A DNA stretch of 10,482 bases from JBIOJM01 sp044450785 (GCA_044450785.1 JBIOJM010000354.1:1-10482), one strand, 5' to 3'. Counted from the first letter of the stretch, positions 1 to 7,345 are shown. Translations and numbers: made by a program. The notes: generated from the sequence alone by a model not told the origin.

Positions 1-1
1 C

Positions 2-412
2 CCGAGGGCCAACCAATTGTTGATCACTGCCGACGGCGGCGGCAGCAATGGGCACCGGTGCCGACTGTGGAAGGTATCACTGCAGTCGCTGGCCGACGCC
101 CTTGGTTTGCCGCTCGTCGTTTGCCACTTCCCGCCTGGCACCAGCAAGTGGAATAAGATCGAGCATCGGCTGTTCAGTTTCATCACTCAGAACTGGCGTG
201 GCCGGCCTCTACTAAGCCATCAGGTCATTGTCAATCTCATCGCCAACACCACAACTCGCACGGGACTGATCGTGAAGGCAGCCTTGGATACAAACGAGTA
301 CAAAACTGGTATCACAGTCAGTGACGAGGAAGTGGAGCAATTGCGACTACGACGGCACAAGTTCCACGGCGACTGGAACTACACGGTCTCACCTCGATCT
401 AACAAATTGTAA
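2..412 (+). mobile_element. ISAzo13-family (Rhodopirellula-type) DDE transposase, C-terminal part
   Basis: The frame is open from base 2 with no real start, so the gene enters from the left edge and only about the last 136 residues are seen. They match the C-terminal half of the DDE domain of ISAzo13-like transposases (often called Rhodopirellula transposase): the ADGGGSNG motif carrying a catalytic Asp close to the left edge, then HFPPGTSKWNKIEHRLFSFI carrying the catalytic Glu, then ITQNWRG, and the family's closing HKFHGDWNYTV. The protein would cut and join the ends of its own insertion sequence. No frameshift or premature stop is seen in this part, so the element may be intact to the left of the window. 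The stop at 410-412 lies only 21 bp from the convergent stop of the kinase gene, so the right end of the element must be within this gap or overlap the kinase tail. Confidence 0.9.
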
Positions 413-433
413 AAGTTATTTATGCGCGCGTCC
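413..433. mobile_element. Probable right terminus of the ISAzo13-type element
   Basis: The 21 bp between the transposase stop and the kinase stop are AT-rich and then GC-rich (AAGTTATTTATGCGCGC around 413-430), unlike either neighbouring coding sequence. Such a short step from the transposase stop to the IS end is usual for compact insertion sequences. The left end is outside the window, so the inverted repeat and any target duplication cannot be confirmed. Boundary is inferred. Confidence 0.4.
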
Positions 434-3400
434 TTAGTGCTCGCGCTCGCCGGAGGGCTTCGCCAGCTTGGCCCGCCACTCCGCGGCCTTGCCATTCTTG
501 CCCCAGGCTTCGTAGAGCTTGACCACCCGTTCGGCGGCCTCGGTGAAACGCGGCTTGCCGGGCGGTGGGATCTTGGCCTCGCGAGCCTTCATCCCCTCGT
601 AGCCCGACACGATCAGCGGCTCGGCCTCGGCGTACTTCTTCTGGCCAAGGAGGCTACCGCCGAGCGTGCTCCGCGTGTTGAAGGTGGTCCAGTCGTCGGT
701 CTGGGTCTTCTCGCGAATGGCCAGGCAGTCGCGCAGGACGGGCTCGGCCGCAGTCCATTTGCCTTGCTGGACGAGGCTATTGCCAAAGACGGCCATGATA
801 CCGGCAGTGCGAAGGTCGTTGGGCCCGAATCGCTTGCGGGCCGCGTCCAACCCTTCGCGAAAGAGCGGCTCGGCCTCTGCGCCGCGGCCGGTTCGGTCCA
901 GGAGGCCGGCCAGGTCGAGTGTCAAGTCGAGGGTCAGCATTCCGTCCGCTTGCGTCTTGCGGTAGCCCTCGAGCGCCCGGCGGAACAGCGGCTCGGCCTC
1001 GTCCGGCTTCGACGGTGCCAGCTCGTGGGCCAGCTTGTGGATGCTGGCGAGCGCCTCGGGGTTATCAGGCTCGACTTTGGGTTTGGGATTCGCGGGCGGG
1101 CGAGGCTCCTGCCCAGCCACGGAGGGTTTTGGCTGGGAAGGAACCGCAGGGTCTTGGACTTTTCCGGAGCCGTCGGGCTTCGTCTCCTGCGCCTTGGACG
1201 TCGCCACGCGCTTCAGGAGCGAATCGACTTCCGACCAGAAGGTTCGCCATTCCTTCTGCTCGGCCTCGAGGAGCTTGGCCAGGGCCAGGGCGTCGCGGAT
1301 GCCAGCGAGATCGGTGTCCTGCTTCCAGTACTGGAGGGCCTGGGCGACGGCGGCGCGGTCCTGGGGGTTGCCGGTATCGAGCTGCTGGGTGCGGAGCCCG
1401 AGGTCGGCGCGGAGCCAGTTGCGGGCCTGGGTGCGGGAACGGCTCCGGGCGGCTTCGTCGCACGGCGGGTCGTCTTTACCCTGCGCGGCGCCGGCCAGGG
1501 CCGCGGCGCAGGCGGCGCTGTAGCGGTTGGCCGCCTCGAGGTCGCTGGCACTCGCCGGATCGACCTCGAATGCCTCGGCCCACAAACGAGCGGCGGCGGC
1601 GAAGTGCTTACTGGCGTGGGCCAACTGGGTGAAGATCAGTCGCTCGGCGTTGTCCTTCGGCTTGTCATTTCCTCCCAGAACGGCCGGAAGCCGCCCGGCC
1701 TGGGCGACCAGCGGCTCGAGCCGGTGGATCATGCGGGACGCCCCCTGTGCGACCGGGGAGTTGGGGGAAGCCAACCTCTGGGCCATTCGGAACTCGGCCA
1801 GTGCCTCATTCAGATTGCGTTGGTGTTCCAGGGCGATGCCAAGGTTAATGTGGGCTTTCTCATCCTTGGGCTTGAGGCGGACCGCCAACCGAAATTCGCG
1901 CTCCGCCGCCGGAAAGTCCCGCAAGCGATCGCAAAAGATGACGCCGAGTTCGATGTGCGCATTAGCGAAGTCGGGGTTGATCCGGATCGCCTTCCGGCAG
2001 GCGGTGATGGCCTCGTCGAGCTTACCCTGATTTGCCAGGGCGGTCCCGAGGCTCGTGTAGGCGCCGGGGTAGCTGGGATCGATCCGGATCGCCTCGCGGA
2101 ATTCCGCGATGGCCTCCTCGAGCTTGCCTTGTTCCATCAGGGCAATGCCGAGGTTTGTGTGGACTCCGGCGTTGGGGCGCTCGAGCTGGATTGCGGCTCG
2201 GCTTGAGGCGATGGACTCGTCGAGTTTTCCTTGTCCTGCCAAGGCGATGGCGAGGTTGGCGTGGGCCCTGGCGTAGTTGGGAGAGAGCCGGATCGCCTCA
2301 CGGTATTCGCCGATTGCGTCGTCGAGCTTGCCCTGGTTTGCAAGGAAGTCACCGAGGTTGAAATGAGAATCTGGCTGGTCGGGCAGGAGCCGGATCGCCG
2401 TTCGGAGTTCGGCGTTGGCATCGTCAAGCTTACCCTGGCGCCCCAGGGCGACGCCGAGGGATTTGTGGGCGTTGGCATCGTCGGGCCGGATCCGGATCGC
2501 CGCTCGCGACGATTCGGCGATCTGCTCAAACACTGCGACGGCCTCCTGCAACCGGCCCTGGTTGTTCAGCTCCATGCCCAGACATATCAGATGGCCGTCT
2601 CTCGGCCGTAGTCGGGTGAGCTCGCGGAAGACGTCGATCGCGTCCTTGGTTTCGCCTTTGGCAGACAGCGCGTGAGCCAGCTCATGGGCCGTCTCGGGGC
2701 GGATCGCTCGCGCGGCGGTGTAGAAGCGAATCGCGTCGTCGCGATGTTCGCGCCGCTCGAGCACCCGGGCGAGGTCATAGTTGATCCAGACGTCGCCCGA
2801 ATAGCGAAGCTGAGCCCGGCGCAAGACGGCCTCGGCCGTCGCCAAGTCTCCCTCCATGAACAGCGCCTTGCCCAGCAAGTCGAAGCTCACGGCCCCGAGC
2901 TTATCGGGCTGCGCGGTGCCGGCCAGGGACTTCAACGTCTCCACGCGGCGGTCTTTGTCAGCCACGGTGAGAGCGTCGCGGAGGTTGTTCCGCCAGCGGT
3001 CGGGGTCAGCCACTTGAGCGATCTCGTCCAGGCGGGCCGCTCCGGACGGGTCTCTACGAACGGACCGAAGCAAGTCCGACCAGTCGTCGAGCGCCGCCGC
3101 CATCAATTGCGCGACTCCTGGTGGGCGGGACTTGATCCTTGCGCCCGCCTCGGCCGGAGGAAGTGCCGAGAGGTCGAGCCCGACCTCGCGGAAGGCCTCG
3201 GCATAGTCGTGGTGGGTGATCGAGCCGTCCGGGTCGTCGGCCTTGGCGGAGCGAATATCGACCAGGCGATCGAGGAGTGCTTTGTCGTGCTTGGCCGCGT
3301 GCAGCCCGGCCTGGATCTCCTTTTGCAGGGCCACGAGTCGGGTCTTGGTCTTGGGATCACCGGCGGGGTCGGCTTGCTCGACGGCGGCCAGCGCGAGTTC

Positions 3401-4990
3401 CCACCGCTGGATCTCCTCGGGCTGCGCGAGGGCCTGAGCGCGGAGCGTCGTCACTTGATCGACGACGCGCTGACCGGCGGCGGCGCGGGCCTGCCGCTGC
3501 TGGAGGTAGGACATCGTGCTCAGCCCGCCCAGAGTTGTGAGCGCCAGGACCGAGGCCGCCAGTGCGAGCTGGACCTTGCGCCGCCGCCGCTCCTCGATCG
3601 CCCGCGCCACGGCCACCGCGCGCTCCCGCTCGGCCGCTTGGACCCGATCCTGCACGCCCGCCAGGTAGGCCGTGATCCGCTCGGCGACCAGGCCCGCATC
3701 ACGCGGCCGGTCCTCGGGCTCGACCGCCAGGCAGTCCTTCGCCAGGGCGATCAGCTCGGCCTCGGCGCCGCAGCCGTCCAGCCGCGCCAGCGCGTCGGCG
3801 GTCTCGCATCGCATCGCCGTGCGGAGGACCTCCATGGCGCCTCGCCCGGTAAAGGCTGGCTGGCCTGTCAGGATCTCGCAGAGGATCGACCCCAGGCCAA
3901 ACACGTCGGCCCGCCGGTCGACTCGCTCGCCCTCGCCGGCGGCCTGCTCGGGGGCCATGTACGCGGGCGTGCCCATTACGCTGCCGGCTTGCGACTCGTC
4001 CAGGTTCGAACCGCTCCGCACCGTCGCGACCAGGCTTTCCTCGGGCGCGGGCTGGACAGTAGCCTCGTCGGCGACGCGCCCTTCCTTCAGCACCTTGGCC
4101 AGGCCCCAGTCCATCACCTGGACCTCGCCGAATCTTCCCACCATGACGTTCGAGGGCTTCAGGTCGCGGTGGATCACCCCGCGAGCGTGGGCGTAGGCCA
4201 TTGTCTGGCAGATCGCCTCGAAGATGGACAGGAAGCGGGGCAGGTTGCGCAGGCCCGCGCCCCCACCTTGATCCTCCCCCACAGGCGGTGAGGCGAAGGA
4301 GGCGAAATTCGGACCCGGCCCGCGCCGAGCAGATTCGCCCTCGACCCGCAGTGTGGGAAGGTCGGTGTCGGTGGGCTGATCGCGAGCGACACCACGTTCC
4401 CCCGGCAACGCCGACAGCGTCCGCCCTTTCACCAGCTTCATCGTGAAATAAAGCCGACGGTCGGCGAACGTCCCCAGCTCGTACACCGGCACGATGCCGG
4501 GATGCTGGAGCTGGCCGCCAATCTGCGCTTCCTCCACGAAGCGGCGCAGCATGTCGGGATTATCGTCGTGGCTCTCGAGCAGGACCTTGACGGCCAGGTC
4601 GCGTCCCAGGTCGGGGTCGCGGCCCTTGATCACCGCCCCCATCCCGCCCCGGGCGATCTCACCGAAAAGCTGGTAGCGGCCGCCACGCTCCGCGGGCGCG
4701 GGCGCCTCATTGGAGGACGGCTTGGTGATTGCCACACCGGCGTCGTCGGGCGCCGTATCGGGAAGGAGCAGTCGGGGAATCGACCCGATCGACCGCGCCA
4801 GGCTCTCCAGGACGTGGCCGGGCTGAACTGGCTCGAAGCTGAAGGTCGCATCCCCGCCCGCCGAGCCGTCCGGCGGCGGCGTGGTATCCGGCTCGAGCCC
4901 GGCGCGGAGCATGCAGGCCGGGCAGGTGCCTTCAGGGGCATCGGAGGGAAGCAAGTTGCCACACCGGTTGCAGCGGTGAATGTCGGCCAT
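434..4990 (-). CDS. Membrane Ser/Thr protein kinase with N-terminal Zn ribbon and C-terminal TPR arrays
   Basis: 1518-residue PknB-like kinase. Order: four-Cys ribbon (C7, C10, C23, C26); kinase domain about 106-450 with loop RGGMG, Lys135 in AVK, Glu154, HRDLKPSN (274-281), DWG (294-296) in place of DFG, and APE (346-348); one membrane span about 473-496 after an arginine-rich stretch; then a long, probably extracytoplasmic half with about eight to ten TPRs (roughly 700-1050), a Pro/Lys linker (about 1277-1308) and a second set of kinesin-light-chain-like TPRs to the end. All catalytic residues are present, so it should be active in the cytoplasm, with TPRs as a sensor or scaffold; the substrate is unknown. 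The first glycine of the nucleotide loop is Ala. An unusual insert lies at about 206-246. The ATG at 4990 is preferred to a GTG at 5008, because MADIH directly before the ribbon is usual in this family and AGAGG sits 6 nt upstream. Monocistronic, convergent with the transposase. Confidence 0.93.
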   Translation of the reverse strand: MADIHRCNRCGNLLPSDAPEGTCPACMLRAGLEPDTTPPPDGSAGGDATFSFEPVQPGHVLESLARSIGSIPRLLLPDTAPDDAGVAITKPSSNEAPAPAERGGRYQLFGEIARGGMGAVIKGRDPDLGRDLAVKVLLESHDDNPDMLRRFVEEAQIGGQLQHPGIVPVYELGTFADRRLYFTMKLVKGRTLSALPGERGVARDQPTDTDLPTLRVEGESARRGPGPNFASFASPPVGEDQGGGAGLRNLPRFLSIFEAICQTMAYAHARGVIHRDLKPSNVMVGRFGEVQVMDWGLAKVLKEGRVADEATVQPAPEESLVATVRSGSNLDESQAGSVMGTPAYMAPEQAAGEGERVDRRADVFGLGSILCEILTGQPAFTGRGAMEVLRTAMRCETADALARLDGCGAEAELIALAKDCLAVEPEDRPRDAGLVAERITAYLAGVQDRVQAAERERAVAVARAIEERRRRKVQLALAASVLALTTLGGLSTMSYLQQRQARAAAGQRVVDQVTTLRAQALAQPEEIQRWELALAAVEQADPAGDPKTKTRLVALQKEIQAGLHAAKHDKALLDRLVDIRSAKADDPDGSITHHDYAEAFREVGLDLSALPPAEAGARIKSRPPGVAQLMAAALDDWSDLLRSVRRDPSGAARLDEIAQVADPDRWRNNLRDALTVADKDRRVETLKSLAGTAQPDKLGAVSFDLLGKALFMEGDLATAEAVLRRAQLRYSGDVWINYDLARVLERREHRDDAIRFYTAARAIRPETAHELAHALSAKGETKDAIDVFRELTRLRPRDGHLICLGMELNNQGRLQEAVAVFEQIAESSRAAIRIRPDDANAHKSLGVALGRQGKLDDANAELRTAIRLLPDQPDSHFNLGDFLANQGKLDDAIGEYREAIRLSPNYARAHANLAIALAGQGKLDESIASSRAAIQLERPNAGVHTNLGIALMEQGKLEEAIAEFREAIRIDPSYPGAYTSLGTALANQGKLDEAITACRKAIRINPDFANAHIELGVIFCDRLRDFPAAEREFRLAVRLKPKDEKAHINLGIALEHQRNLNEALAEFRMAQRLASPNSPVAQGASRMIHRLEPLVAQAGRLPAVLGGNDKPKDNAERLIFTQLAHASKHFAAAARLWAEAFEVDPASASDLEAANRYSAACAAALAGAAQGKDDPPCDEAARSRSRTQARNWLRADLGLRTQQLDTGNPQDRAAVAQALQYWKQDTDLAGIRDALALAKLLEAEQKEWRTFWSEVDSLLKRVATSKAQETKPDGSGKVQDPAVPSQPKPSVAGQEPRPPANPKPKVEPDNPEALASIHKLAHELAPSKPDEAEPLFRRALEGYRKTQADGMLTLDLTLDLAGLLDRTGRGAEAEPLFREGLDAARKRFGPNDLRTAGIMAVFGNSLVQQGKWTAAEPVLRDCLAIREKTQTDDWTTFNTRSTLGGSLLGQKKYAEAEPLIVSGYEGMKAREAKIPPPGKPRFTEAAERVVKLYEAWGKNGKAAEWRAKLAKPSGEREH
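1830..2570 (-). repeat. 102-bp periodic DNA repeats encoding the central TPR array
   Basis: The phrase that encodes GKLDEAI recurs as GCTTGCCCTG/GCTTACCCTG-like blocks at about 2015, 2117, 2218, 2322 and 2424, close to one every 102 bp (34 codons, one TPR each). The unit near 2500-2530 is a few codons longer (VFEQIAESSRAAIRI). This similarity at DNA level suggests growth of the array by tandem duplication. Confidence 0.7.
4253..4375 (-). repeat. Dispersed-repeat-like palindromic insert inside the kinase domain
   Basis: About 123 bp (41 codons), in frame, between the kinase hinge (KLVKGRTLSA) and the helix before the catalytic loop (PRFLSIFEAICQTMAYAH), where related planctomycete kinases usually have only about 15-20 residues. 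The DNA has imperfect inverted arms: CCCACC...CCTTCCCACACTGCGG at one end against CCCCACC...CCTCCCCCACAGGCGG read from the other, with a GC-rich centre. The peptide (LPTLRVEGESARRG, FASFASPPVGEDQGGG) looks like translated intergenic repeat and not like kinase sequence. Boundaries are approximate, and the repeat assignment is inferred. Confidence 0.55.
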
Positions 4991-4996
4991 TTGGGG

Positions 4997-5001
4997 CCTC
5001 T
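4997..5001 (-). promoter_or_regulatory. Ribosome binding site that decides the kinase start
   Basis: AGAGG on the minus strand, 6 nt before the ATG at 4988-4990. It overlaps the codons that an upstream GTG start at 5008 would use, which argues that the ATG is the true start. Confidence 0.6.
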
Positions 5002-5045
5002 GGAACACACAATCCTGCTACTTTCGTTCCGCGCTTCCGCCGATC

Positions 5046-5073
5046 ATTATCTCCGAATTACTACCCCGTGCCA
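5046..5073 (-). promoter_or_regulatory. Weak candidate promoter of the TPR kinase
   Basis: On the minus strand a GATAAT (5051-5046, five of six matches to the sigma-70 -10 box) lies about 55 bp before the kinase ATG. A TGGCAC at 5073-5068, with a 16-bp spacer, is a poor -35 box. This is the only AT-rich stretch in the leader. Speculative. Confidence 0.25.
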
Positions 5074-5084
5074 GACGCCGGGGC

Positions 5085-5201
5085 ATGAGCGGAAGAGGCA
5101 TGGTGATCATCGCGTTGCCGCCCGCGGCGCTCCTGGGTTTCGTTGCCGGAGCGTTCATCGGAGCGATCCTCGCTGCGTCGGGACGCGCTCGCCGACAATG
5201 A
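5085..5201 (+). CDS. Possible small single-span membrane protein (38 aa)
   Basis: Not a recognised family. The frame from the ATG at 5085 encodes 38 residues with one strongly hydrophobic stretch, roughly IIALPPAALLGFVAGAFIGA, followed by a basic tail ending RARRQ. This is the pattern of a small inner-membrane peptide with a cytoplasmic C-terminus. The stop is at 5199-5201. A second in-frame ATG at 5100 has a purine run (GGAAG) a few bases upstream and would give 33 residues. The gene would be transcribed divergently from the TPR kinase, starting within its leader. The hydrophobic segment favours a real gene, but the size and the lack of a good ribosome site keep this uncertain; it may be chance. 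Confidence 0.33.
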   Translation: MSGRGMVIIALPPAALLGFVAGAFIGAILAASGRARRQ

Positions 5202-6102
5202 CCTGGTAACCCTCCCCTCAATTACAAACGCCCGGCACTCCAGCCGGACTCGAAAACTCGCTCCCGAGGTATCAAGAGGCCGACAACGGACGCGCCGTCT
5301 GTAAAGGATATTCCAACAGCAATCTGGGCGGTACCCTGATCTGGCTCTCCGCCGCCGCTGTGACGACATTTGACGTGCATCACTCGACTCAACACCGAAG
5401 TTGACGCCTCGCACCCTCCTTCGTCGCGGGGTATTAAGGCTCGGCCGGTGGAATAGGCGTTCCGTTCCAACACGCTCTCCATGGGGAACAGCCCTCCCCG
5501 ATCGCTCGAGTTTTCAGGCTGCAACGACTGCGCACCGTCGAATACGTCGGTCCGAGCCGATCAAGCAGAGTCCTTCGCGCGGGTGCCAGTCTGGGCCCAA
5601 TCGAGGCGTTTCCAAGATCTTTCAGCCTTGGACGGTGTGAAATCTCCTGCTGAGCCAATGCACCCGACGGTCAAGCGCCTCGTCGATGCATCTTCTGCGG
5701 GTAATCGTCGTTCATCGCAAGATCTCGATTATTGGGCCATCCGGGATCGTAAGCGGCGACAGAAATCGCAAGAGACGTACCCAGCACTGCCAGGAATCGT
5801 CGGTGCGGCAAAACGCTTCCAGGAGCGATTGCCGCAAGGCGGCAATTTCGACAACAGGCACGCGACGACCGCGCACGACTAGGAGCTGGATAATCCACTC
5901 AGATTGGGTCACGCCTGGTTTGACTGGGGGTTGTATTTGGACTGGCCGGTGCATGGTGACCGTTGGTGACCCAAAGTCCGGCATAACGAAATTGATCTCA
6001 CCTTAGATTAGTTGACGCGATCTTGGAGTAAGTTCATGGGGATATCCCGGTTTTGACCGTCCGGGAACGGTCGTCGAGATTGCACTTCCGGGAACGGGCT
6101 AG
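5202..6102. other. Gene-poor stretch of about 900 bp
   Basis: No recognisable protein, RNA gene or IS is seen. Open frames of 75-133 codons exist on both strands (for example 5481-5882 plus and 5712-5984 minus), but they overlap each other, have no convincing ribosome sites and show no family motifs. Near the right end are a 10-bp perfect palindrome GGGATATCCC (6039-6048), a hairpin GACCGT/ACGGTC (6055-6060 with 6067-6072), and CCGGGAACGG twice (6061-6070 and 6088-6097), all just before the ComM fragment. Confidence 0.6.
6055..6097. repeat. Small hairpin and direct repeat before the comM fragment
   Basis: GACCGT-CCGGGA-ACGGTC forms a 6-bp stem with a 6-nt loop at 6055-6072. The decamer CCGGGAACGG of its loop and right arm recurs at 6088-6097. 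They end a few bases before the first codon recognisable as ComM (6103), so they may mark the recombination junction. Confidence 0.4.
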
Positions 6103-6549
6103 GCCTTGCTGGCCGAGCGCCTTCCCACGATCCTGACACCGTTGACCGCAGCCGAGAGCCTGGAGACGACGCGAATCTACAGCGCGATGGCACTCTTGAA
6201 GCCCGGCCGCCCGCTCGTGTCCGTCCGCCCGTTCCGCCCGCCCCACCACTCGGTCAGTGACGCCGGCCTGGTCGGCGGCGGGACCACACCACAACCCGGC
6301 GAGATCAGCCTGGCCCACAAGGGCGTCTTGTTCCTGGACGAGATGCCCGAGTTCAACCGCAAGACGCTCGAAGTCCTGCGCCAGCCGCTCGAAGACGGCG
6401 AGGTGACGATCAGCAGGGCGCTGCGGAGCACGACCTTCCCGGCCGAGTTCATCCTGGTCGCCGCCATGAATCCCTGCCCCTGCGGCTACCGCTCCGACCC
6501 CAGGCGCGCCTGTAGCTGCACGCCGCCCCAGGTCGAGAAGTACCTCAGT
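6103..6549 (+). pseudogene. comM: Internal fragment of a ComM/YifB-family Mg-chelatase-like AAA+ ATPase
   Basis: About 149 codons match the middle of ComM/YifB ATPases, which in naturally competent bacteria act as helicases in branch migration of incoming DNA. Seen: LLAERLPTIL, RPFRPPHHSVSDAGLVGGG, PGEISLAH, the Walker B segment GVLFLDEMPEF, the LRQPLEDG and TISRALRSTTFPA blocks, and VAAMNPCPCGY with the Cys-rich loop, ending at VEKYLS. Family members are about 500 residues long. Here the Lon-like N-terminal domain and Walker A (normally just before LLAERLP) are gone; an in-frame TAG at 6100-6102 precedes the match. The match also stops abruptly after VEKYLS, where RISGPLLDRID is expected, and the frame then runs 12 codons through unrelated sequence to a stop at 6586-6588. 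It cannot bind ATP normally and is a remnant. No internal frameshift, so the truncation is probably recent. Confidence 0.88.
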
Positions 6550-6577
6550 TTTGGCAAATCGCGATTCTCCCGGATCA

Positions 6578-7264
6578 TCAAATCTTGACCTGACCCTCGA
6601 CTCGGCTGCGGGCTGCCAGTTGCTGGATCGCTTTCTCCAGTCTGCGAAAGTCGACCGGCTTGGTCAGGTGCTCGGCGAACCCGGTGGAGCGGCTCAGCTC
6701 GATGTCCTGGGACGATCCGAACCCGGAGAGCGCGATCCCGGACACCGCACGGCTGGCGCGAAGCATCCACATCAGTTCCAGTCCGCTCCCGTCCGGCAGC
6801 TCGATGTCGCTGATGAGCACGTCGAAAATCCGGGGCAGCATGTCGGTCTCGATGCCGATTCCCGTATCGCTGACCTCGAGGATCAGGCCGGTGTCCGGCG
6901 TGCCCAGGGCGCTCCCATCCAAATCGCGAGACGGAACCGTCAGGATCCCGCCGGCTGGCGTGAACTTGATCGCGTTCTTGATCAGGTTCCAGAGGACCTG
7001 CTGCAGCCGGGCCGGGTCGGCATCCACGTTGTGCCGCCGGGCCGCGAGGTCCAGCGCGAGCTGAAGGCGCGCGGAATGGAGATCGTCCCGGCAGATCTCG
7101 ACGACGTGCTGGACCAGTTCGTGGGCGTCGACGACCTCGCGCTCCAGGTGGAGCTTGCCGCTGCGGATTCGAGTCCCGTCCAGGAGATCATCGATCAGCC
7201 GGGCTTCCAGCGACACGTTGCGACGGACGACTCCCTGTTGGCTTATCAGAGCGAGAACAAACGG
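6578..7264 (-). pseudogene. Hybrid histidine kinase / response regulator remnant with internal deletion
   Basis: The frame is open from 7264, but the first start codon is a GTG at 7216, giving 212 residues. Residues 1-132 belong to a sensor kinase: the last helix of the dimerisation domain (NVSLEARLIDDLLD), the ATPase N box (LWNLIKNAIKF, 75-85) and the G1 box (SDTGIGI, then MLPRIFD). Residues 131-212 belong to a receiver domain: DVLISDIELPDGSG with the phospho-accepting Asp, IALSGF, and HLTKPVD with the conserved Lys. Missing are the phospho-accepting His and everything before it, the F and G2 boxes, and the first strands of the receiver with its acidic pair. The splice falls at the shared Phe-Asp (6821-6826). 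An intact hybrid kinase would be several times longer. It cannot autophosphorylate. It lies tail to tail with the comM fragment, 28 bp away. Confidence 0.85.
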
Positions 7265-7304
7265 CTAAGCTAAACGATCGTGGGACACATCCGCAAGTCA
7301 CAGC

Positions 7305-7345
7305 CGCTTTGCCCCGACGCCGTCCTTACGGGGCGGCAACTGTGC
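7305..7345. repeat. REP-like GC hairpin upstream of the conserved unknown gene
   Basis: GCCCCG (7311-7316) and CGGGGC (7329-7334) can pair around a 12-nt loop, followed by GGCAACTG. The same elements (CGCCCCGAC, GGGGCGGCAAC) recur at 10186-10204 beyond the oxidoreductase, so both may be copies of one small dispersed element. Confidence 0.35.

Noticed and set aside
422..2206. 594-codon open frame on the plus strand
   Set aside because: It lies fully antisense to the TPR half of the kinase; high GC and codon bias leave antisense frames open. No family motifs or ribosome site.
2672..4291. 539-codon open frame on the plus strand
   Set aside because: Antisense to the TPR, membrane and kinase regions of the same gene; composition rich in Gly, Arg and Leu as expected for a shadow frame.
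4991..5008. GTG start six codons upstream of the kinase ATG
   Set aside because: The six extra codons contain the likely ribosome site of the downstream ATG, and the family usually starts directly before the Cys ribbon.
5058..5073. Sigma-54 promoter before the kinase (TGGCACG)
   Set aside because: The -24-like half is present, but no TTGC-type -12 element occurs at the required distance.
5481..5882. 133-codon open frame on the plus strand in the gene-poor stretch
   Set aside because: No recognisable motif, uneven composition, overlapping frames on the other strand and no clear ribosome site.
5671..5898. 75-codon minus-strand frame with a mildly hydrophobic segment
   Set aside because: The segment could pass for a signal peptide, but there is no family match and no good start signal.
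6551..7273. 240-codon open frame on the plus strand
   Set aside because: Antisense to the histidine kinase remnant, whose strand shows clear family motifs.
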